In this document: positions 34,773-42,576 of the stretch, one piece after another
How the letters are laid out: each line of letters opens with the position of its first letter
How positions within the stretch are numbered: position 1 is the stretch's first letter
NCBI RefSeq assembly: GCF_000426445.1
Contig: NZ_AUFJ01000013.1
Coordinates: 62,001-126,000 of the forward strand
Length of the DNA: 64,000 nt
Source of the DNA: Brevibacterium album DSM 18261
GTDB taxonomy: Bacteria > Actinomycetota > Actinomycetes > Actinomycetales > Brevibacteriaceae
Direction of reading: 5' to 3'
Made by a program: the position numbers and the translations under genes
The notes under the pieces: generated by a model
What the model was told of the DNA's origin: nothing
Databases searched by the model: none
The model's input: only the letters and a program-made list of their open reading frames with translations

Positions 34773-36061
34773 AGACGTCCCTTTCTGAGGATGTAGAAGA
34801 GGAAGAACGAACCGCCGACGATCTCGATGATGATCCCGACCGCGCCCTCGGCGTAGAACAGGTGCTTGAGCACGAAGTGCGCGCCGGCCAGCACCACGAA
34901 GCCGGTCAGCCACGCCATCGGGAAGATGTAGCGGTGGTCGTAGGTGTCGGCGAGCTGGTAGGCGATCATCGCCACGAGGAAGCCCAGGAACGTCATGGGC
35001 CCGACGAGCGCGGTGGAGACCGCCATCAGGACGGCCACCAGCAGGAGGACCACGATGGTCTGTCTGCGGTGGTCGATCCCCAGGTTGATCGCGGTCTCCC
35101 GGCCCAGAGCCAGGACATTGAGCCGGCTGGAGCGGGCCCACAGGAGGCCGCCGGCCGCCGCTGCGAGCGGGATGGAGACCCACAGGTACTGCGTGTCGGC
35201 GTTCGCGATCGAGCCGATGAGCCGCGCTGTGAGGATGTCGAACTCGCTGGGGGTCAGGAGGCGCTGCATGAAGGTCGAGGCCGCTCCGAGCCCGCCGCCC
35301 ATGACGATGCCCACCAGCAGGGTGACCTGCAGGTTCCCGCGCCGCCCGGTCAGCAGCCAGCCGTAGAGCGCGGCGGCGAAGCCCACCATGAGCCCGATCT
35401 GCAGCATGAACTGCCACAGCCCCGTGACGGCGACCACCCCGCCCATCCCGAGGAAGAACACCGCGGCCGTCTGCACCAGGGTGTAGAGCGACTCGAAGCC
35501 CATGATCGAGGGGGTGAGGATGCGGTTGTTCGTCACCGTCTGGAAGGCCACCGTCGCGATCGCCTGGCAGAACGCGACCACGAGCACCACCACGAGGTTG
35601 GTCGCCCGCATCTGGCCGATCAGCCAGAAGCCCCGTGAGCCCACCGGCATGGGGTTGCCGTACGCGATGCTGCCGAAGGCGAAGCCCAGCGCCGCGAGGA
35701 TCAGCACACCGAGGATGATCCAGTACCGGCGGCGGGCGGGGGCCGAGGGCATGGGCCCGGACTGCCGTCCCGCCGGCCGCCAGGTCGAGGTGACCGGCGG
35801 GGTGCGGCGGCGGGCGGAGGGGCCGGGGGCGCTCATGTTCGCCGCCCGTGCCGAGGCCGCCCGCGCAGGCCCCGTCGCCGAGGCGCCTCCCGGTCTTCCG
35901 TCCACCGGCCGGTGGACGACGGCTTCCGGTACGTCCGTCGCCGAGGCGCCGGTCGCCCGCACCGTCCCGCTCGGGGCCGTCCCGGCAGGCGCCTCGGGTG
36001 ACTGCGCCTCAGCCGCCCGCGCCTCGGCGGCTGTCCGTGCCGACTGCGTTTCCCGTTCCAT
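34769..36061 (-). CDS. Iron-siderophore ABC permease 2 (FecCD family) with long N-terminal extension
   Basis: The 430-residue permease has a core of about ten membrane segments starting with RRRYWIILGVLILAALGFAF (about residue 109) and FecCD features (LNVLALGRETAINLGIDHRR near residue 310, GPMTFLGFLVAMIA near 345). About 107 residues of Ala/Pro/Gly/Thr-rich, Arg-containing sequence precede the core; a later start such as the Met of MSAPGPSARR or MPSAPARRR is possible. It starts 1 bp after the previous permease stop (TGAATG) and overlaps the ATPase gene by 4 bp. Confidence 0.84.
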   Translation of the reverse strand: MERETQSARTAAEARAAEAQSPEAPAGTAPSGTVRATGASATDVPEAVVHRPVDGRPGGASATGPARAASARAANMSAPGPSARRRTPPVTSTWRPAGRQSGPMPSAPARRRYWIILGVLILAALGFAFGSIAYGNPMPVGSRGFWLIGQMRATNLVVVLVVAFCQAIATVAFQTVTNNRILTPSIMGFESLYTLVQTAAVFFLGMGGVVAVTGLWQFMLQIGLMVGFAAALYGWLLTGRRGNLQVTLLVGIVMGGGLGAASTFMQRLLTPSEFDILTARLIGSIANADTQYLWVSIPLAAAAGGLLWARSSRLNVLALGRETAINLGIDHRRQTIVVLLLVAVLMAVSTALVGPMTFLGFLVAMIAYQLADTYDHRYIFPMAWLTGFVVLAGAHFVLKHLFYAEGAVGIIIEIVGGSFFLFYILRKGRL

Positions 36062-37066
36062 TCAGCGCCTCCTGGCGATGAGGGCGATGAACACGATGGC
36101 GCCGACGACGCCGAGGATGAGCGAGACCGGCACCTCGAACGGCATGATGATGGTCCGCCCCAGCAGATCGCACACGGTGACGATGCAGATGCCGGTCATG
36201 GCGACCCACGGGAGGTTGGAGCGGAGGTCGTCGCCGCGGACCATCGAGACGATGTTGGGCACGATCAGTCCGAGGAACGGCAGCGCGCCCACCACCACCG
36301 TGACGATGCCGGTGGCGACCGCGATGAGGCCGTTGCCCAGCAGCACCACCTTCCGGTAGTCGAGGCCGATGTTGGTCGCGAACTCCTCGCCGAGGCCGGC
36401 GGCGGTGAACCGGTCGGCGGTGACGAAGACGGCGAGCACGACGAGGAGCACCACCCACATGGGCTCGTACTGGCCCTTGATGACGGAGGTGAAGGAGCCG
36501 GCGAACCAGATGCCGAGGCTCTGCAGCATGTCCGTCGAGAGCGCGATGAAGGTGGACACCGCGCCGACCACGGAGCCCAGCATGATGCCGACGATCGGCA
36601 CGATCACGGAGGACTTCAGGGTGACCCGCTGCAGGAACGCGAAGAAGATCATGGTGCCGATGAACGCCGCGATGATGGCCGCGATCATCTTCGCGGCGAT
36701 CCCGGCCTGAGGGAACAGGACCATGACGAGGAGCAGGCCCAGGCCCGCCCATTCGGTGGTGCCGGTGGTCGTGGGCTCCACGAAGCGGTTCTGGGTGATC
36801 ATCTGCATGACGAGGCCGCACATCGCCATCGCCGCTCCTGCGAGCACGAGGGCCGCGGTGCGGGGGATGCGGGTGATGGCGAACATGGCGGCGCCGTCAG
36901 GAGCGCCGAACACGTCGTAGACGCCCACGAACAGCGAGGCGGTCACCAGTCCGAGGGTGACGAGCGCGCCGATCAGCATGGGCCAGGTGAACAGGCGGCG
37001 CGGGCGCACGCGTGCGGTGCTGCTCGGCGAGCCGCCGGGGGCGGGGGCGGTGGCTGGGATTCGCAT
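36062..37066 (-). CDS. Iron-siderophore ABC permease 1 (FecCD family)
   Basis: The 334-residue membrane protein has the FecCD pattern: RIPRTAALVLAGAAMAMCGL near residue 66, QMITQNRFVEPTTTG, and GALPFLGLIVPNIVSMVRGD near 260. It belongs to the CeuB/YclN-type group that imports ferric siderophores. It forms a heterodimeric channel with the next permease. It starts 138 bp downstream of the binding-protein gene, with a hairpin in between. Confidence 0.88.
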   Translation of the reverse strand: MRIPATAPAPGGSPSSTARVRPRRLFTWPMLIGALVTLGLVTASLFVGVYDVFGAPDGAAMFAITRIPRTAALVLAGAAMAMCGLVMQMITQNRFVEPTTTGTTEWAGLGLLLVMVLFPQAGIAAKMIAAIIAAFIGTMIFFAFLQRVTLKSSVIVPIVGIMLGSVVGAVSTFIALSTDMLQSLGIWFAGSFTSVIKGQYEPMWVVLLVVLAVFVTADRFTAAGLGEEFATNIGLDYRKVVLLGNGLIAVATGIVTVVVGALPFLGLIVPNIVSMVRGDDLRSNLPWVAMTGICIVTVCDLLGRTIIMPFEVPVSLILGVVGAIVFIALIARRR

Positions 37067-37081
37067 GGGCTCAGAGACGCC

Positions 37082-37138
37082 GCGAGGCGGACCCCGCGCC
37101 GGTGCTGCTCAGGGCAGTAGGCACAGAGTCCGCTTCGC
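37082..37138 (-). promoter_or_regulatory. Hairpin between siderophore binding-protein and permease genes
   Basis: GCGAGGCGGAC (37082-37092) pairs with GTCCGCTTCGC (37128-37138), 10 of 11 positions plus a possible G-U. In the gap between binding-protein and permease genes such a structure would attenuate read-through or stabilise the upstream message, giving more binding protein than membrane subunits. Confidence 0.45.
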
Positions 37139-37204
37139 CTCCCCGGAGGGAGTCTGCTGCGGAGGAGGCGTCACCTGGACGGTCCCCCGCGGGGCAGGCG
37201 GAGA

Positions 37205-38212
37205 TCAGCTGCTCGCCTCCATCGCGTCCGCGACGGAGTTGAAGAACTCGGTGTAGTTCTGGATGCCCTCGTCCACGTAGGTGAACTGGGGCATGTAGAC
37301 GATGTGGTCCTCCTGGACCGCCGAGACGTTCTGCAGCGCGGCGGAGTCCGCGATGAGCTCGTTGGCCGGCGTGTACTCCTCGCCGTCCTCGCCGCCGTTC
37401 ACGCCTGCGTCGCGGTCCATGACGAGGATCCAGTCGGGGTTCGAATCCGCGATGGCCTCGACGGAGATGTCGTCGCCCTGGTGGTCGGTGGAGGAGTCGT
37501 CGACCTCGAGTGAGGGGGTCAGCTCGAGCGCGTCGAAGACCGGCCCGAGGGTGCGGCCCACGCCGGGCGCCGAGTAGTTGATGTCGCCGCCGGAGGTGAT
37601 GACGCCCATGACGGACTGCTCCGGATCGTAGGCGGCCTTCACGCGCTCCACCGACTCGTCGTAGTCGGCGACGATCTGCGCGGCCTCGTCCTCCTTGTCG
37701 AAGATCTCGCCCAGCACGGTGGCCTGGCGCTTGAGCTCCTCGGAGAAGTCCTCGCCGTCGCGCGCCGTGATGTCGATGTAGGCGGCATCCGGGGCCAGCG
37801 ACTTGATGTCCCCCTCGTAGTCGCTGAAGCGGTAGCCGCCGATCACGAGGTCCGGCTCCGCCGCGACGATCTGCTCGAGGTCGGGCTCGCGGTGGCTGCC
37901 CACATCGGGGATGCCCGCGTCCTGGTAGGAGAGATCGTCCGGCATGAGGGAGACGGCGCCGGCGGAGAGCTCCACGCCCATGGTGTCGAGGAGGCGGAAG
38001 GTCGTGTTGTCCAGCGCCACGACGCTCTCCGGGGGAGTCGTGACCTCGACGGGGCCGCCGTTGGACTCGACGGTGACGGTGCTCGCGGTCTCGCCGGAGC
38101 CGGCGGCACTGTCCTCCTCGTCCGCAGAGGCGCTGCCGCAGGCGGTGAGGCCCAGGGTGAGAGCGGCGGCGGAGGCGAGGAAGACGGGGAGGCGGCGGTG
38201 CCGTCTGATCAT
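37205..38212 (-). CDS. Iron-siderophore substrate-binding lipoprotein
   Basis: The 335-residue product has a signal peptide with lipobox GLTACGS (Cys near residue 25) and the FepB/CeuE-type binding fold: VVALDNTTFRLLDTMGVELS, then IVAAEPDLVIGGYRFSDYEG and a C-terminal helix-rich lobe. The similarity is greatest to the petrobactin/catecholate group (FatB, CeuE, YclQ). The ATG at 38212 fits the signal peptide; the frame is open to 38299. An iron box lies 116 bp upstream. It heads the importer operon. Confidence 0.87.
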   Translation of the reverse strand: MIRRHRRLPVFLASAAALTLGLTACGSASADEEDSAAGSGETASTVTVESNGGPVEVTTPPESVVALDNTTFRLLDTMGVELSAGAVSLMPDDLSYQDAGIPDVGSHREPDLEQIVAAEPDLVIGGYRFSDYEGDIKSLAPDAAYIDITARDGEDFSEELKRQATVLGEIFDKEDEAAQIVADYDESVERVKAAYDPEQSVMGVITSGGDINYSAPGVGRTLGPVFDALELTPSLEVDDSSTDHQGDDISVEAIADSNPDWILVMDRDAGVNGGEDGEEYTPANELIADSAALQNVSAVQEDHIVYMPQFTYVDEGIQNYTEFFNSVADAMEASS

Positions 38213-38327
38213 GAGCGTGCTGCTCCTAGGACTCGTGAGGACGTGTGTCCTCGTGGGTTCGCTGGTGGGGCCCTGCTCCGCTGCGCGCCGCGGCCGCACC
38301 CGGGGGCGGACTGCACGGAGCTGCGAG

Positions 38328-38346
38328 TGAGCTAAGGCTCAGCTAA
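38328..38346 (-). promoter_or_regulatory. Variant DtxR/IdeR iron box
   Basis: TGAGCTAAGGCTCAGCTAA reads TTAGCTGAGCCTTAGCTCA on the minus strand. It keeps most conserved positions of the DtxR/IdeR core (TnAGGnnAGnCTnnCCTnA) but has C/G at the paired positions 5 and 15, which preserves its dyad symmetry. It is in promoter position for the siderophore importer and could also touch the divergent amidohydrolase gene. Confidence 0.65.
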
Positions 38347-38432
38347 ATGATTGCACAGGGTTTTCCAATAAGCAAAGTCTTCGTTGGCTAATTGGGAAAG
38401 GTGCGTGCGCGGGCGTGTGGTTGCATGAGTGC

Positions 38433-40223
38433 ATGACCACTGACTCCCCGTCCCCGGACCAGCTGCGCCTCTTCTCGGGAGGGCGCGTCCACACCTTCGC
38501 CGAGGCCGCGGCCGGCGGGCGGGCGGCAGCCCACCCGCACCCCGCCTCGGGCGCGGACGCGATCCTCACCGCGGGCGGCACGGTCGTTGCGACCGGCACC
38601 CGCGATGAGCTCCGCGACATGGCCGGGGTGCGGCTGGCCGAGGAGGTGGACCTGGGCGGCCGCGTGATCCTGCCGGGCTTCACCGACGCGCACCTGCACG
38701 CGATCTCCACCGCCAACACCATCGCCGAGGTCGACCTGCGGCAGGTGCGCAGCCTCCGCGCCGCCGTGGACACGGTGGCGGCGCACGCCCGCACGCTGCC
38801 CGCGGGCCAGTGGGTGACCGGCGGCCGCTGGGACTCGAACACGTGGGACCTCGGCGGGGCGTACCAGCCGGACCGCAGGCTGCTGGACGAGGCGGTGCCG
38901 GAGCGGCCGGTGGCGCTGTGGTCGATCGACTACCACACGCTCTGGCTCAACGGCGCGGCGCTCGCGGCGGTGGGGATCGACGATGAGACCCCCGATCCCG
39001 TGGGCGGGGAGATCGTGCGGGACGGCTCCGGGCGGGCGACCGGCATCCTGCGCGAGGACGCCGCGACGATCGCCGAGCGGCGGATGCCCGCGCTGTCGCT
39101 CGACCAGCGGAGGCAGAACCTCCTCACCGCCCAGAACCGCTGGCTCGCGGAGGGGCTCACGGGACTGCACGACATCGACGGCGCGGCCTCGCAGGAGACG
39201 TGGGAGGCGCTGCGCGCGGAGGACCGGCAGCTCATGCGGGTGGTCAAGTACCTGCGGCTCGAGGAGCTGGACCATGCGCGGGAGAGCGGCTGGCGGACCG
39301 GTGACCAGCTGGGACGCTCGGGGGACCGCGTGCGGCAGCCGGGGGCGCCGGACGCGGACGGCTGGTTCGTGCGCGGCGGGCTCAAGCTGTTCTCCGACGG
39401 GGCGCTGGGCTCGCAGACCTCGCACATGACGGACCCCTTCCCCGCGCATCCGGGGGAGGACCACCTGCCCAACTACGGGCTGCCCATCGCGAGCGAGGAC
39501 ATGCTCGTGGAGCAGCTGGAGACCGCCGCGGCGGCAGGGATCAGCGCGGCGGTCCATGCGATCGGCGACCGTGCCAACCACCATGTGCTCGCCGCCTTCG
39601 CCCGGACCGAGGAGGCCTGGCGCGAGGCCCGGCTGCGGCACGGGCGGAGTCTGCGCCATCGGGTGGAGCACGCGCAGTTCGTGCGTCCGGAGGAGGTCGC
39701 GCGCTTCGCGGAGCTGGGGATCGTGGCCTCCATGCAGCCGCGGCACTGCATCTCCGATCTGCATCTGCTCGAGACGCTCAGGCCGGACCCGCGCCTGGCC
39801 GCGTACGCGTGGAAGGACCTGCTGGCCGCGGGTGTGCCGCTGGCCTTCGGCTCCGATGGTCCGGTGGAGCCCACCGATCCCTTCGCCGCGATCTACGCCG
39901 CGATGACGAGGGCGGACATCTCCGGCGACCCCGCGACGACGTTCCAGGCCGAGCGGCGCATCCCCGCCTGGGACGCCGTCGCCGCGCACACGAGCGGGGC
40001 GGCGTACGCGGCCGGGCTGGAGGGCCGCACGGGTGCGCTCGTGCCGGGGCAGGCCGCGGACTTCATCGCGGTGGACGTCGATCCGCTGCACGCGGACGGC
40101 GGCAGCGGGGTCACGGGCGAGTACGCCTCGGAGGCGGCGCTGTTCGAGCACGCGCTCGCGGTGCGTGACGCGCAGGTGCAGATGACGGTGGTGGCCGGCG
40201 AGGTGGCCTTCGCGCATATGTGA
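38433..40223 (+). CDS. Amidohydrolase (YtcJ-like, metal-dependent)
   Basis: The 596-residue enzyme has GFTDAHLHA (metal-binding HxH, about residue 90), GLKLFSDGALGSQTS, AAVHAIGDRANHHV (His ligand, about 375), HRVEHAQFV (about 412) and SDGPVEPTDPF (Asp ligand, about 475), the order seen in YtcJ/N-substituted formamide deformylase-type amidohydrolases. It is cytoplasmic, with no signal peptide. The substrate is unknown. ATG 38433 is chosen; an upstream ATG at 38415 adds six residues. It is divergent from the siderophore importer. Confidence 0.85.
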   Translation: MTTDSPSPDQLRLFSGGRVHTFAEAAAGGRAAAHPHPASGADAILTAGGTVVATGTRDELRDMAGVRLAEEVDLGGRVILPGFTDAHLHAISTANTIAEVDLRQVRSLRAAVDTVAAHARTLPAGQWVTGGRWDSNTWDLGGAYQPDRRLLDEAVPERPVALWSIDYHTLWLNGAALAAVGIDDETPDPVGGEIVRDGSGRATGILREDAATIAERRMPALSLDQRRQNLLTAQNRWLAEGLTGLHDIDGAASQETWEALRAEDRQLMRVVKYLRLEELDHARESGWRTGDQLGRSGDRVRQPGAPDADGWFVRGGLKLFSDGALGSQTSHMTDPFPAHPGEDHLPNYGLPIASEDMLVEQLETAAAAGISAAVHAIGDRANHHVLAAFARTEEAWREARLRHGRSLRHRVEHAQFVRPEEVARFAELGIVASMQPRHCISDLHLLETLRPDPRLAAYAWKDLLAAGVPLAFGSDGPVEPTDPFAAIYAAMTRADISGDPATTFQAERRIPAWDAVAAHTSGAAYAAGLEGRTGALVPGQAADFIAVDVDPLHADGGSGVTGEYASEAALFEHALAVRDAQVQMTVVAGEVAFAHM

Positions 40224-40294
40224 CCCTCCTTTCGGCCCCCTTTCCTGCTGCCCTGGGGGAGCTTGCGCGTGCGGCTTCCGTTTCCGTCGTCCGG

Positions 40295-40346
40295 GAGGTT
40301 TTGACGCTCCGGACATCCTGCAGGGTGCCCGGAGCGTCAGAACCTC
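40295..40346 (+). terminator. Hairpin between amidohydrolase and SDR genes
   Basis: GAGGTTTTGACGCTCCGG (40295-40312) pairs with CCGGAGCGTCAGAACCTC (40329-40346) over 18 bp with one G-U. The loop contains CCTGCAGG. It separates the amidohydrolase transcript from the SDR gene start at 40444. Confidence 0.78.
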
Positions 40347-40443
40347 TCCGAGGCCGGCACTTGCACCGTGCGCATAGTGTGGGATCGTCGGACGAACGTG
40401 CGCGGGGCTGCGCACGCGGCGAGGCGAATGAGAGGGGCCGACG

Positions 40444-41316
40444 ATGGCGGATGCACTGGGGCAGGATGCCGAGGCGCGGGGGCGTGAGCACTCCGGCCTC
40501 GGGCGGCTGACGGATCGAGTGGCGATCGTCACCGGGGCCGCGCGCGGGATCGGGCGGGCGATCGCACTCGGCTATGCGCGCGAGGGAGCGACGGTCGTGG
40601 TCGTCGATCTCAACGAGGAGGGCGCGAAGACGGTGGCCGATGAGATCGCCGCCGCGGGCGGCCGGGCGCTCGGACTGGGCGCCGATGTGGGCGATGCGGA
40701 GGCCGTGGACGCGGTGTTCGCACGTGTGCTCGAGGAGTTCGGCACGGTGGACGTGCTGGTCAACAACGCGGGCGTCACCTCCGGCGTGCGCCACTTCTTC
40801 GACGTGGACGACGACTGGTGGGACACCGTCATCCGCACGAACCTGCGCGGTCACTGGCTGTTCCTCTCCCGCGCCGCGCGGATCATGGCCAAGCGCGGCG
40901 GGGGTGCGGTCGTCAACTTCTCGAGCGGCGGCGCCACCCGGGCGCACCGGGGCATGGTGCCCTATGACGCCTCGAAGGGCGGCATCGAGGCGCTGACCCG
41001 GGCCGCGGCGATCGAGCTGGCGCCCTACGGCGTCAGGGTCAACACGATCGTGCCGGGCTTCATCGCCACCTCGCCCGACGAGACCCCGGAGTCGATCGCA
41101 CTCCGCGATGCGACGGTTCCCCTGGGCCGCGGCGGGAAGGCGGAGGACCTCGTGGGAGCGGCGATCTTCCTCGCCTCCGACGAGGCCGAGTACATCACGG
41201 GCATCCGGGTGCCCGTGGACGGCGGCACGCTCGTGCAGCAGCGCAGTCCGCAGGTGGACACCTTCCCGCTCAGCGAGTATCCGGCTCTCGAGGACGTGGA
41301 GGACTTCCGCGGCTGA
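40444..41316 (+). CDS. Short-chain dehydrogenase/reductase (SDR)
   Basis: The 290-residue enzyme has the classical SDR motifs: cofactor loop VTGAARGIGRAIALGYAREG (about residues 28-47), NNAG (about 107-110), active-site Ser in NFSSGG, and YDASKGG (catalytic Tyr/Lys, about 178-184). The Asp in VVDLNEE after strand 2 favours NAD(H). A C-terminal tail of about 20 residues (QVDTFPLSEYPALEDVEDFR) follows the VDGG end. A partial decayed copy of this tail occurs at 47471. The substrate is unknown. Confidence 0.9.
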   Translation: MADALGQDAEARGREHSGLGRLTDRVAIVTGAARGIGRAIALGYAREGATVVVVDLNEEGAKTVADEIAAAGGRALGLGADVGDAEAVDAVFARVLEEFGTVDVLVNNAGVTSGVRHFFDVDDDWWDTVIRTNLRGHWLFLSRAARIMAKRGGGAVVNFSSGGATRAHRGMVPYDASKGGIEALTRAAAIELAPYGVRVNTIVPGFIATSPDETPESIALRDATVPLGRGGKAEDLVGAAIFLASDEAEYITGIRVPVDGGTLVQQRSPQVDTFPLSEYPALEDVEDFRG

Positions 41317-41332
41317 GGCGTCTCAATCTCCC

Positions 41333-41391
41333 CTCGTGTCTCAGCCCGCATCGCCGGGAGCCCTGGACGCCGATGCGGGCTGAGGCACGAG
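41333..41391. terminator. Long hairpin downstream of SDR
   Basis: CTCGTGTCTCAGCCCGCATC (41333-41352, plus one more base) pairs with GATGCGGGCTGAGGCACGAG (to 41391) over 21 bp with one G-U. It lies between convergent SDR (+) and the binding-protein gene (-). A diverged copy of the whole unit, including the hairpin, is at 47471-47592. Confidence 0.82.
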
Positions 41392-41436
41392 CGGGGGCCG
41401 CTGCCGTACGGCCCGAGCGCTCCGGGCCGAAACGGC

Positions 41437-42444
41437 TCAGCCGGTGAGCTCACCGGCCTTCCACTCCTCGAGGAAGTCAGGGTTCTGCCCGATCCACTCC
41501 GCGACGGCCTCCTCCGGGTTCTCGTTGTCGTACTCGTCCGGTGCGGCCATGAGGTGCATGAGGCTCGCGGTGCGCTCCTCGTCCATCGCCATGTTCGTCA
41601 GCACCTGGGCGACGAAGGGATGGGACTCGGCGAACTCGCTGTTGGTGAGCGGGAAGAGCTTCTCCGCCGGGCCGAAGGCGCCCTCCGGGTCCTCGAGATC
41701 GCGCAGCGGGAAGGACTCGTAGGCCCAGTGCGGGTGCCACATCGTGACGGCGATGTTCTCGCCGCTGTCCGCGGCCTGCTGCACGGCGGCGAGCATGGCG
41801 GGGGTGGAGGCCTCCGTGAGCTCCCAGTCGTCGAGGCCGTAGGCGGGCATGACGCTGTCCGCGGTCACACGCATGTGCCCGGCGCCGGGCTCGATGCCGA
41901 CGATGGTGCTGTCGTACTCCTCGCTCATCTCCTGGAGGTCCGCCAGCGACTGTGCGGGAGAGTCCTCGGTGACGGCGATGGTGTTGGTCGCCTCTCCGTA
42001 CCAGCAGCCCTGCACGTCGAGGCTGTCGCCGTACTCCGCGAGGTAGTCGGCGTGGGTGCTGGGCAGCTGGGAGCTCGCGATCCAGTCGATGTCGCCGGCG
42101 GCCGCGCCCGTGAAGCCGGGTGCGGGGTCATAGGCCTCGACCGTGACGCTGTAGCCGTACTCCTCCTCGAGCAGGTGCTCGGCGAGGTGGGCGGACACGA
42201 GCGTGTCGATCCAGCCGTTGAAGACGCCGACCGTCACGTCCCTGTCCTCGTCGGGCTCGAGGGTGGACAGATCGACGGAGTCCTGGCCGGGCTCGCAGTC
42301 GTACAGCGCCTCGTCGACCTCGACCTCGCCGCCGCTCAGGGCCTGTTGCCCGGCCTCGGTCTCGCCGCACGCGCTCAGCAGCAGCGCGGTGGCGGCGAGA
42401 GCGGCGGGCATCGTCGTCATTCTCGCAGGTGTCATTGAGTTCAT
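41437..42444 (-). CDS. Orphan glycine-betaine-type substrate-binding lipoprotein
   Basis: The 335-residue product has a signal peptide with lipobox LLLSACGE (Cys near residue 26) and an OpuAC-type fold: VTVGVFNGWIDTLVSAHLAE, GAAAGDIDWIASSQLPSTHA and MWHPHWAYESFPLRDLEDP, the last recalling the aromatic residues that bind quaternary amines. No permease or ATPase gene is adjacent. It could feed the betaine-type system at 10.8-13.9 kb or a distant one. ATG 42444 is preceded by a GAGG in CTGAGGCGC; several nearby Met codons are alternatives. Confidence 0.8.
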   Translation of the reverse strand: MNSMTPARMTTMPAALAATALLLSACGETEAGQQALSGGEVEVDEALYDCEPGQDSVDLSTLEPDEDRDVTVGVFNGWIDTLVSAHLAEHLLEEEYGYSVTVEAYDPAPGFTGAAAGDIDWIASSQLPSTHADYLAEYGDSLDVQGCWYGEATNTIAVTEDSPAQSLADLQEMSEEYDSTIVGIEPGAGHMRVTADSVMPAYGLDDWELTEASTPAMLAAVQQAADSGENIAVTMWHPHWAYESFPLRDLEDPEGAFGPAEKLFPLTNSEFAESHPFVAQVLTNMAMDEERTASLMHLMAAPDEYDNENPEEAVAEWIGQNPDFLEEWKAGELTG

Positions 42445-42576
42445 GCGCCTCAGCTTTTCCTCCGCGCCCGCTGATCGCAAACGGAATCTCATTTACTGAG
42501 CTGTGAACCACCCGCCGGGCGACGTGGAAGCTGCTCGGAGGTCTGCCGCGAGTGACCTATCGAGGGCTCCGCGCTC

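Noticed and set aside
38388..40532. Long minus-strand open frame opposite the amidohydrolase
   Set aside because: Antisense to a gene with clear metal-binding motifs; composition is Arg/Pro/Gly-rich as expected for a shadow frame in high-G+C DNA.
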